In this document: positions 1-5,949 of the stretch, piece by piece
Layout of the letters: each line of letters starts with the position of its first letter
Position numbering within the stretch: position 1 is the stretch's first letter
The notes under the pieces: generated by a model
What the model was told of the DNA's origin: nothing
The model's input: the letters and a program-made list of their open reading frames with translations, nothing else
Database searches by the model: none
Assembly: GCF_000429225.1 (NCBI RefSeq)
Contig: NZ_AUBL01000027.1
Coordinates: 1-57,222 of the forward strand
Origin: Actinomyces dentalis DSM 19115
GTDB lineage: Bacteria > Actinomycetota > Actinomycetes > Actinomycetales > Actinomycetaceae
Reading direction: 5' to 3'
DNA length: 57,222 bases
Made by a program: the position numbers and the translations under genes

Positions 1-312
1 CCGCCGCGCCAGTACCCGCTCCCGGAGGGGTTCGGGCCGGTCGAGGAGGGGACGGTCGTCGCCCGCCGCGACTGGGGCGTGGAGGTGCGCCTGGACTCCG
101 GGCGGGTGGGGCGATTGCGGGCCCGGCTCATGGAGGACAGCGTCGATCCCGCTCCCGAGGAGCGCTGGCCCGGAATCGGTGAGCGGGTCCGCGTTCGGCC
201 CCTGGGCCTCTGGCCCGACGGCGGCCTGCGACTGAGTGGCAGGTCCAGTTTCGTGGACCGGATGCCCAGACGCCACCGGTGGCCGGGGAAGCGGCTCCCC
301 TCGGAGTCATAG
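1..312 (+). CDS. S1/OB-like module protein, 5' truncated by window edge
   Basis: The frame is open from the first base to a TAG at 310-312, so the start lies outside the window. The visible 103 residues hold one beta-rich module with the outline of an S1/OB fold: EGTVVARRDWGVEVRLDSG near the start, PGIGERVRVRPLGLW in the middle and GGLRLSG at the end, as in S1 domains (G-x-V ... G-x-x-V-x-L ... G-x-x-V-x-x-R ... L-x-L-S). The same module, with nearly the same DNA, recurs at 2266-2601, and related modules occur at 2022 and 2634. It sits just upstream of Imm1-type genes. The role is unknown; an immunity or accessory function is inferred from context only. Confidence 0.6.
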   Translation, partial: PPRQYPLPEGFGPVEEGTVVARRDWGVEVRLDSGRVGRLRARLMEDSVDPAPEERWPGIGERVRVRPLGLWPDGGLRLSGRSSFVDRMPRRHRWPGKRLPSES

Positions 313-434
313 AAATATCCTCCGTCGAGAGTCTGACGCAATTCCATGGAGGACGCGCCCGGCGCCGGCGACGAATCCCGGCTCCTTTAAATGAGTGACT
401 CGACAACGGCTCAGCCGAATGTAAGAGTACAGAT

Positions 435-812
435 ATGAATGCGATGCGAAATGTCAGTTGGGATGACGAGGACGGGAACCACGACACGGTCGAGTCCGTG
501 GATACTATCTGCGACCTCATACGCAGGCTCAACGGCCTGTCGAGAAGTTGCGTGACGGTTTTCGATGACCCGCAGACGATCGGGGCGGGCGGAGGTGAGA
601 ACGGAGAAGTCGTCGTATACCGCACCGAGGACGACACGACGTTCTACAATCTCATTGGCGACCAAGAGGCGGACGGCACGACCGAGTTGTTCGCCTGCGG
701 ACAGCCGGGCGAGTTCCCCGACCGCACGATCGTGAGCGCCAGAATCGCTGCACTGGCCGTGGGAGAGCTGCTCTCCGGGAAGCCCTCGAGCTTCGTCTGG
801 GAGATGGAATGA
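435..812 (+). CDS. Imm1-family immunity protein
   Basis: A 125-residue acidic protein. The C-terminus reads ARIAALAVGELLSGKPSSFVWEME, the typical ending of Imm1 immunity proteins: a helix, then G-x-x-P/S, then a beta strand around V-x-W. The middle (GEVVVYRTEDDTTFYN) matches the central strands of that family. Imm1 proteins neutralise a cognate polymorphic toxin, often a nucleic-acid deaminase or nuclease, by binding it in the cytoplasm. No toxin gene is present here; it may lie upstream of base 1. The gene is visibly lower in GC than the rest of the window, which fits transfer. ATG 435 is the first usable start; no strong Shine-Dalgarno is seen. Confidence 0.7.
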   Translation: MNAMRNVSWDDEDGNHDTVESVDTICDLIRRLNGLSRSCVTVFDDPQTIGAGGGENGEVVVYRTEDDTTFYNLIGDQEADGTTELFACGQPGEFPDRTIVSARIAALAVGELLSGKPSSFVWEME

Positions 813-884
813 GCAGGACCATCGGGATCGAGATGCGCGCTATCGCCCCGAGGAGATGCGAACCCATTCTTCGCGCACAACATC

Positions 885-1370
885 ATGATGAGCACTCATC
901 GGGTCCCTCTCGCCGAGATCGCGCACCGGAAATTAGAAATCTCCGCATTCAACCTGAAAGGACTTGAACGTATGTTTCGATCGCTGCACTGCTGTGATTT
1001 CGAAGTCAACAATATCTTGCTCTCAGACGAGGCGGCTCTGCGCCGTTTTCTTGCACGACGCTTCGAAGGCGATTCGAATCGGTTCATCATGTCATTCGAT
1101 CAAGTCATCTTCCCAAACATCACCATATTCGTCCGAGGAAACGAGTGCGTTGTTCACTACGCCTCGAGGGATGAGGAGCCGTACATCAGCACAGGCGATC
1201 GAAGCAGGAACGACTGGGTTCCCTTCAAAGATTATATGACCGGAGGGATCAGAGCCGTCTCCGACATGCCCGGCGACGCAATCATTCCATGGAGTCTGGG
1301 GAAACGGTGCGTCCTGGAGTTCGCGCGCAATGGTGGGCGCTTCACCGGAGTCGATTGGGAAGAATTGTGA
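885..1370 (+). CDS. Imm1-like immunity protein
   Basis: A 161-residue protein. The C-terminal half (VIFPNITIFVRGNECVVHY, then AIIPWSLGKRCVLEF and GRFTGVDWEEL) follows the Imm1 pattern: central strands, a helix ending in E-F, then G-R-x-T-x-V-x-W. The N-terminal 40 residues are less typical. Two adjacent ATGs (885 and 888) and an in-frame ATG at 972 compete as start; the 972 start is preceded by an AAAGG at about 957, the others by no clear ribosome site. The base composition is AT-richer than in neighbouring housekeeping genes. It probably protects against a toxin encoded elsewhere. No cognate toxin is visible. Confidence 0.55.
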   Translation: MMSTHRVPLAEIAHRKLEISAFNLKGLERMFRSLHCCDFEVNNILLSDEAALRRFLARRFEGDSNRFIMSFDQVIFPNITIFVRGNECVVHYASRDEEPYISTGDRSRNDWVPFKDYMTGGIRAVSDMPGDAIIPWSLGKRCVLEFARNGGRFTGVDWEEL

Positions 1371-1450
1371 TTGAGGATGTCGACAGAGTCGGCGAACTGA
1401 TCGCGTGACGCCGCAGAACGGAGTACTATGAATGTCGGAAACGAGCATTC

Positions 1451-1930
1451 GTGATTCATGAAGAACGGGCCGTCGTCATACCGTCTCCGGAAACGCATCC
1501 AGATACCTCCGGGACAATCTCCTACACGAAGAGGACTAATGTGATCCGAGCGGAGATCCGGAACCTCGAGCGTCTCGGCCCCCTGCCGACGGACGATGAC
1601 GACTATCCCGGAATCGACCGGGAACTGCTCGACTTCGAACTCCTTCTGGCCGCCATCGACCCCCCTATCACCATGGAGGAAGCGAGAGTGCTGGCCTCTT
1701 TGTTCCCGGAGGACGGGAGCACGAGTTACGGCCTGGCGTGGTCCTTGGTTCACCTCATCGGCACTCTTAGCATCGATGAATACAAGAAAGTTATCCCTGA
1801 TATCAGTTCCGAAGAGTGGCGCAGGGACTTCGAGCAATGGGCGAGGAATGCGGAATCCGAACATCAACGGACGGACCCTCTTAACCGGGAACAGCGGTTC
1901 GGCGGTCCGACTCGGCACGATGAAGCATGA
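1451..1930 (+). CDS. Acidic hypothetical protein, likely immunity-array member
   Basis: About 159 residues from a GTG at 1451; an internal GTG at 1542 is also possible. I do not recognise a named family. The protein is acidic and mostly helical, with LERLGPLPTDDDDYPGIDRE, then LLDFELLLAAIDPPITMEEA and LASLFPEDGSTSYGLAWSL. This resembles small helical proteins that sit among immunity genes of polymorphic toxin loci. It lies between the two Imm1-type genes and the S1-like module genes on the same strand. Its size, acidity and position suggest an immunity role, which is inference. It ends with TGA at 1928-1930. Confidence 0.45.
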   Translation: MIHEERAVVIPSPETHPDTSGTISYTKRTNVIRAEIRNLERLGPLPTDDDDYPGIDRELLDFELLLAAIDPPITMEEARVLASLFPEDGSTSYGLAWSLVHLIGTLSIDEYKKVIPDISSEEWRRDFEQWARNAESEHQRTDPLNREQRFGGPTRHDEA

Positions 1931-2021
1931 CTTCCCACAACCGGGTCGCGTCCGCCTGAATATGGAGTTATACTGCCCTCGTTTATAGGCATCTAGAAGC
2001 GGAAGCGGGTATGGAACGGAT

Positions 2022-2549
2022 ATGGAGGAGATACGGCTGGGGCCGATCGAGTGGGGCGTCGTGACGGCTCATCACCCCTGGGGTCTGGGTGTGCGTTTGG
2101 AGGAGTCCGGCGATGAAGGGGTCATCGTCCTGACCTCCATTCACGACGACCCGCGACACTGCGACTCGGAGTACTGGCCCGAAATCGGCGAGCGCATCCG
2201 GGTGCGCAGGTACCTCTACAGGTCCCCCAATGACGAGGTGCGCCTGACCAAGCTGCGAGAGCGCCATGGAGGGCCTGGTGAACGGGTACGACCCGCCGCG
2301 CCAGTACCCGCCCCCGGAGGGATCCGGACCGGCCCAGGAGGGAACGGTCGTCGCCCACCGCGACTGGGGCGTGGAGGTGCGCCTGGACTCCGGGCGGGTC
2401 GGGCAATTGCGGGCCCGGCTCATGGAGAGCGGGCCCGATCCCGCCCCCGAGGAGCGCTGGCCCGGAATCGGCGAGCGGGTCCGCATCCGGCCCCTGGGCC
2501 TCTGGCCCGACGGCAGTCTGCGACTGAGCGGCCGACCCCGCTTCGTTGA
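2022..2549 (+). CDS. S1/OB-like module protein, 5' part of a probable frameshifted gene
   Basis: Residues 1-80 form a clear S1/OB-like module: IRLGPIEWGVVTAHHPWGLG, then GDEGVIVLTS, then PEIGERIRVRRYL and DEVRLTKL. After about residue 82 the frame runs on as Arg/Pro-rich sequence with no resemblance to its paralogues, while the second module appears in another frame from ATG 2266. The intact paralogue at 2634-3248 carries two such modules in one frame, so this gene most likely lost the reading frame between about 2248 and 2300 by a net +1 shift. The N-terminus aligns with MGNVRLGPIEWG of the downstream paralogue, supporting the ATG at 2022. Confidence 0.5.
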   Translation: MEEIRLGPIEWGVVTAHHPWGLGVRLEESGDEGVIVLTSIHDDPRHCDSEYWPEIGERIRVRRYLYRSPNDEVRLTKLRERHGGPGERVRPAAPVPAPGGIRTGPGGNGRRPPRLGRGGAPGLRAGRAIAGPAHGERARSRPRGALARNRRAGPHPAPGPLARRQSATERPTPLR

Positions 2550-2601
2550 CCGGCCACCCGACCCGCCTTGGGCCTTCCCGCGCGCAACGGAGGACGCGTA
2601 A
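2266..2601 (+). CDS. S1/OB-like module protein, 3' part of a probable frameshifted gene
   Basis: This 111-residue frame opens at ATG 2266 just after an in-frame TGA at 2245 and carries one S1/OB-like module (EGTVVAHRDWGVEVRLDSG, then PGIGERVRIRPLGLW, then GSLRLSGRP). It is nearly identical to the partial protein at 1-312, down to the leading PPRQYP linker. It could be translated alone, but no ribosome-binding site precedes ATG 2266, and the two-module paralogue downstream suggests it is the C-terminal half of the 2022 gene. The near-identical copy at the window start suggests a recent direct duplication of about 0.3 kb on either side of the Imm1 genes. Confidence 0.5.
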   Translation: MEGLVNGYDPPRQYPPPEGSGPAQEGTVVAHRDWGVEVRLDSGRVGQLRARLMESGPDPAPEERWPGIGERVRIRPLGLWPDGSLRLSGRPRFVDRPPDPPWAFPRATEDA

Positions 2602-2633
2602 CCGCACCGCGGCGACCGGCTTGGAGAACGGGC

Positions 2634-3248
2634 ATGGGAAACGTACGACTGGGGCCGATCGAGTGGGGCACCGTCACAACTCATCACCCCTGGGGTCTGG
2701 GTGTGCGTTTAGAGGATTCCGGCGATGAGGGAATCGTTGACAGGGCGCAGATTCATTATGCTCCGATCTACTTCAATGAGGAGTACTGGCCGGATCCGGG
2801 GGAACGCATCCAGGTGCGACGGCTGACGGGATGGAACGAGCAGCTGCGCCTTCTGGCGGTTCCGCACGATGTGCCGGAGTCGCCAGCGGGGCGCGATTCC
2901 GTTTCATCCGGTCTGGGATCAGTGGAATGGGGCGTCGTCACGACTCATCACGACTGGGGCGTTTCAGTGCACCTGGAGGTCTCGGGCGACGTCGGAGCGC
3001 TGCGGCGCCGCCTCATGGACGACGACCCCGCCCGCTGCGCCGAAGAATTCTGGCCCGCGACCGGCGAGCGCATCCGAGTGTGCCGCCTCGGCACCTGGCC
3101 CGACGGCGAACTCAGGCTCACCCGCCGAGAATGCTTTCTGAGCATGGTGGAACGACCGCAGTTCCAACGACTTCGAGCACAACGACCCGCACGGACCCGC
3201 GGATCCGCCGAAGAACCATCGGATAGAAGAACCCCGGAATTGGGATGA
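2634..3248 (+). CDS. Tandem double S1/OB-like module protein
   Basis: A 204-residue protein with two S1/OB-like modules. The first spans residues 3-80 (VRLGPIEWGTVTTHHPWGLG, then PDPGERIQVRRL). The second spans about 95-170 (LGSVEWGVVTTHHDWGVSVH, then PATGERIRVCRLGTWPDGEL). Start ATG 2634 is chosen because GGAG at 2623-2626 lies seven bases upstream and because its N-terminus aligns with the paralogue at 2022; an in-frame ATG at 2568 would add an uninformative tail that overlaps the upstream frame. The last 30 residues are low complexity. The function is unknown. The module repeats in this array and nowhere else in the window, so a binding or immunity role is only inferred. Confidence 0.6.
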   Translation: MGNVRLGPIEWGTVTTHHPWGLGVRLEDSGDEGIVDRAQIHYAPIYFNEEYWPDPGERIQVRRLTGWNEQLRLLAVPHDVPESPAGRDSVSSGLGSVEWGVVTTHHDWGVSVHLEVSGDVGALRRRLMDDDPARCAEEFWPATGERIRVCRLGTWPDGELRLTRRECFLSMVERPQFQRLRAQRPARTRGSAEEPSDRRTPELG

Positions 3249-3359
3249 GCCTTTCCCGCCGGGAACGACGGTCCCTGGGCCCGGATCGGCGCGGTGACGG
3301 GGGCAGGCGGGCGCGGAGTGGTGCGGGTGGGGCTCCTGGGACGGCCCGGGGCGAGGTCG
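3246..3359 (-). repeat. Tail unit of 120-bp element, copy 1
   Basis: Read on the minus strand, this segment runs from the element edge through CCCAGGAGCCCC and GATCCGGGCC to CGGGAAAGGCTCA, and matches the tails at 18413-18528 and 34469-34583 in the same order. It also resembles both halves of the palindromic element at 34647-34827. No gene is seen in it. Confidence 0.65.
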
Positions 3360-3479
3360 TGTCCAAATCTGTTGCAAAGGCGCCCCGGACCGGGATAGGC
3401 CGCGGACGAAAGCGCGGAATATCAACGTTTCTCTTCCGGCGCTCCGGCTCGATCCGGGCCTTTGCAACAGATTTGGACA
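3360..3479 (-). repeat. 120-bp inverted-repeat element, copy 1
   Basis: Perfect 22-bp terminal inverted repeats at 3360-3381 (starting TGTCCAAATCTGTTGCAAAG) and 3458-3479 enclose a 76-bp interior with the core GCGGAATATCAACG. Two more copies of exactly 120 bp lie at 18293-18412 and 34349-34468, and this one is inverted relative to them. It carries no coding capacity of note. It could be a MITE-like element or a structured regulatory repeat. Confidence 0.75.
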
Positions 3480-3550
3480 AACGGCGTCGCTGCGGCCCCC
3501 GGGATGGGCAGCACGGGTCGCGGCGACGGCCCCCGGGCGCCCCCGACGCC

Positions 3551-3642
3551 GAGACGTGCACTTCGCACTCGAAAGTGCAGTTCCAACCGTCATTCTCGAG
3601 TGCAAAGTGCACCCCTCGAGTGCAAAACGCACATCTCGACGA
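3551..3642. repeat. Hairpin repeat, CGAGACG family, copy 1
   Basis: Two inverted arms around CGAGACGTGCACTTCGCACT and its partner ending ACGCACATCTCG form an imperfect hairpin. Related sequence occurs near 18875-18920, 34216-34284 and 41281-41345, each time close to other repeat families. Confidence 0.6.
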
Positions 3643-3746
3643 GGAAGGGGCCGGTCGGCCGGGCGGCTCGCGTGAGGGCCGGCCGGATACCGCATTCCGG
3701 ACGCCGCATTCCGGAGACCGCGCCTCGTGCTCGACGGACCGCCCGC

Positions 3747-3821
3747 TCCTCACGCCGTCGGCCCTCACGCCGTCGACCTTCACACCGTCTACCCTCACGC
3801 CATCGTCCCTCGCGGCGTCGG
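3747..3821. repeat. Five tandem 15-bp repeats
   Basis: Five contiguous degenerate copies of a 15-bp unit, consensus CCCTCACGCCGTCGA, lie between the element above and the YwiC-like gene. No gene is supported between 3249 and 3910; frames there are repeat-driven. Confidence 0.7.
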
Positions 3822-3910
3822 AACCCGACCCGGTCCCGACACGCCGCCCGCCGATCTGACGGACTGTCCCCACCAATGCCGGATCGAGCCGGTTTTATTA
3901 TCCTGAAGGG

Positions 3911-5020
3911 ATGAGTCAGTCGCGTCCATCCCCGCCCTCCCGGCCCTCCCGCGAGGAGAGCCAGGATCCGTCGCCGGCGCCGGGCGCGCCGTCGTCGCCC
4001 TCGGCCGATCCGGCGGCGAGCCCGACCGGCCGCGCCGTCTCCGCCATCCCCTCCCATCAGTCCAGGCCCGGCCCCGAGGACGACATCATGCTCGCCACCG
4101 GCCGCCCGCGCGGGGCCCCCGAGTCCGCCACGGTGCGCGAGCGCATCGAGGCCGCCAAGGCCGAGCAGGAGAGGATCCGCCGCCGGCCCGGTCGCAAGGC
4201 GTGGGTGCCCAACCAGCACGGCGCCTACTCGATGCTCGTGCTGCCGCCCATCATCGGCTGGATCGTGGGCGGCTTCAGCTGGGTGAACCTGCTGCTCCTG
4301 CCCGCCTGGTGGGACGCCTATCTCACCTACTGGGCCTGGTCGCAGTGGCTGCGCACGCGCTCGCCGCGCCGCCGCCGGCTCCTTCTGCTGCCGCTGCTCG
4401 TCTACACCTGCTCCACCGCCTGCCTGGGACTGATCACGCTCCTCGTGGCGCCCTACCTGCTGGGCTGGGCGGTGCCGCTGGTCCCGCTCTTCGCCGTCGC
4501 CGCGTGGGAGGTGTGGCGGGGGCGCGAGCGCTCCCTGCTCTCCGGTCTGGCGACGACGGCGGCCGCGAGCCTCATGTCGGCCGTGACCTACAGCCTCGCG
4601 GTCGGCGGCGCGGGCGGCTTCCTGGGCACGGGCGGGGCGAGCGGGCTGCCGGGGTCGAGCCCGAACGGGGCGCTGACGGGATGGGCGTGGATGTGGGTGG
4701 TCACGGCGTCGACCGCCGCCTACTTCTGCGGGACGGTCCCCTATATCAAGTCGATGATCCGCGAGCGCTTCAACAGGCCCCTGCTGGTCGGGACGGTGGC
4801 GGCGCACGCGCTCGTCGCGGCGGCCGCGGTGTGGCTGGCGGCCGGGGGGTGCCTGGGGTGGCCGCACGCGGTCGTGTGGGTGGCGCTGGCGGTGCGCTCC
4901 CTCGTCATGCCGCTGCGGCAGTGGAAACTGGCCGGGGAGAGGCGGCCGATGCCCCCGCGGACTCTGGGGCGCACGGAGATGCTCTTCACCGCGGCCTTCC
5001 TGATCACGATCGCGCTCTGA
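3911..5020 (+). CDS. YwiC-like family membrane protein
   Basis: A 369-residue integral membrane protein. Residues 1-95 are a Pro/Ser-rich cytoplasmic tail. The conserved YwiC-like signature follows (WVPNQHGAYSMLVLPPIIGW, about residues 97-116), then several hydrophobic segments, the loop YIKSMIRERFN near residue 278, and the ending RTLGRTEMLFTAAFLI. YwiC-like proteins are common in Actinobacteria and Firmicutes; their biochemical role is not established. A -10-like TATTAT lies at 3896-3901, so the transcript probably has almost no leader, and GAAGGG sits directly before ATG 3911. The gene is flanked by repeats upstream and a toxin-antitoxin pair downstream, with no operon partner. Confidence 0.85.
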   Translation: MSQSRPSPPSRPSREESQDPSPAPGAPSSPSADPAASPTGRAVSAIPSHQSRPGPEDDIMLATGRPRGAPESATVRERIEAAKAEQERIRRRPGRKAWVPNQHGAYSMLVLPPIIGWIVGGFSWVNLLLLPAWWDAYLTYWAWSQWLRTRSPRRRRLLLLPLLVYTCSTACLGLITLLVAPYLLGWAVPLVPLFAVAAWEVWRGRERSLLSGLATTAAASLMSAVTYSLAVGGAGGFLGTGGASGLPGSSPNGALTGWAWMWVVTASTAAYFCGTVPYIKSMIRERFNRPLLVGTVAAHALVAAAAVWLAAGGCLGWPHAVVWVALAVRSLVMPLRQWKLAGERRPMPPRTLGRTEMLFTAAFLITIAL

Positions 5021-5136
5021 CGGCGGCCGCGCCCGCGCCGGCCACCGGTCGCGCTCGCACCGGTCGCGACGACGCCAACCGCCGATCGTGGCAGCCGCGG
5101 CCCCGTCCGGCGCGGGCCGCAGTCGTCGGACGCCGC

Positions 5137-5165
5137 TTAAAGAAGTCTGACATAGGTAGTACATT
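5137..5165 (+). promoter_or_regulatory. Leaderless promoter of toxin-antitoxin pair
   Basis: TTAAAG at 5137-5142 and TACATT at 5160-5165 are separated by 17 bases, and TACATT ends six bases before ATG 5172. Transcription should start at or next to the start codon. The AT-rich patch also includes TGACATAGGTAGTACAT, a plausible autoregulatory site for the antitoxin. Confidence 0.5.
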
Positions 5166-5171
5166 AGGCGC

Positions 5172-5450
5172 ATGCGAACGATCACTAAGCGTGAGCTCAA
5201 CCAGCATACGGCGGCGGCCCTCTCCCAGGTCACCGACACCGCCGACCTCGTGGTGACCGAGCGCGGTGAACCGCGCTGGCGGATCAGTTCAGTGCACGGC
5301 GCGGATACGACGCTGGCGCAGTTGGAGCGGGAGGGGCGCTACACCCCGCCGTCATCGACACCCGCGCCCTGGCCCCGTCACCCGGGCGGGCGGACCTATA
5401 CCGCAGCAGAGGCCGATGCGCTGCTCGACGAGGCGCGCGGGGACCACTGA
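5172..5450 (+). CDS. Type II antitoxin, Phd/YefM-like
   Basis: A 92-residue protein. The N-terminus (MRTITKRELNQHTAAALSQV) is the Phd/YefM DNA-binding fold, followed by VVTERGEPRWRI, the usual strand-turn-strand. The C-terminal half (residues 45-92) is Pro-rich then acidic (EADALLDEARGDH), as expected for a disordered toxin-binding tail. It is followed after two bases by the PIN-domain toxin, the canonical antitoxin-first order. The antitoxin should neutralise the toxin and repress the operon by binding near the promoter at 5137-5165. A -10-like hexamer ends six bases before the ATG, so the mRNA is probably leaderless. Confidence 0.85.
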   Translation: MRTITKRELNQHTAAALSQVTDTADLVVTERGEPRWRISSVHGADTTLAQLEREGRYTPPSSTPAPWPRHPGGRTYTAAEADALLDEARGDH

Positions 5451-5452
5451 CC

Positions 5453-5857
5453 GTGCCCGCCGGTCTTATCTACCTCGACTCCTCGGTGGCGCTCCGCACG
5501 ATCCTGGACGTCCCCGAACGCCGACGGGTGCAGTCCTGGATGCAGGAGGCCGGGACGGCCTTCGTCTCCTCACGTCTTCTGCGCACGGAGGTGATCCGCG
5601 TCCTGCGACGCGACGGCAGGCCACTCGGCGATGGCAAACCGCTCCTCGATCGGGTTGGTCTCATCGACATCACCCGCCGGGTGCACGCCACTGCCGAATC
5701 CATCGAGCGTCATATCAAGACTCTTGACGCCCTGCACCTGGCGACGGCGCTCCTCATCGACGAGGCGGTCACCGTTGCGACCCACGATCATGCGATGAGA
5801 GCCGTCGCCGAGCACCTCGGCCTGCTCGTCGTCGACCCCGTCGAAGCGCGGGAGTAA
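5453..5857 (+). CDS. vapC: PIN-domain toxin, VapC-like ribonuclease
   Basis: A 134-residue PIN-domain protein from a GTG at 5453, two bases after the antitoxin stop. The acidic metal-binding residues are present: D9 in IYLDSS, E46 in LLRTEVIRV, D92 in TLDALHLATA and D112 in VATHDHAM. VapC toxins are Mg2+-dependent endoribonucleases, often cutting tRNA anticodon loops or the 23S rRNA sarcin-ricin loop; the target here cannot be read from sequence. The protein has normal family length with no missing catalytic residue, so it looks active. It should be co-translated with the antitoxin. Confidence 0.88.
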   Translation: MPAGLIYLDSSVALRTILDVPERRRVQSWMQEAGTAFVSSRLLRTEVIRVLRRDGRPLGDGKPLLDRVGLIDITRRVHATAESIERHIKTLDALHLATALLIDEAVTVATHDHAMRAVAEHLGLLVVDPVEARE

Positions 5858-5862
5858 CCAGC

Positions 5863-5884
5863 GAAACCGGCGGAAACCGCACAT
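5863..5884 (+). repeat. Single 22-bp dispersed repeat unit
   Basis: A unit beginning GAAACCGGCGGAAA lies six bases after the vapC stop. The same 22-bp unit appears at 28497-28518, twice in tandem at 29923-29966 (minus) and four times at 56547-56634, always outside genes. Confidence 0.55.
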
Positions 5885-5949
5885 GGGGCCGGTCCGAGCA
5901 TCCCGCCGAACCCGCCCCGGCGCGGGAGGAACCGGGGCACACTGGTGTC

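Noticed and set aside
3118..3876. Minus-strand frame with DGVRVDGVKVDGVR repeats
   Set aside because: It is created by the 15-bp tandem repeats and the 120-bp element; there is no homology or start support.
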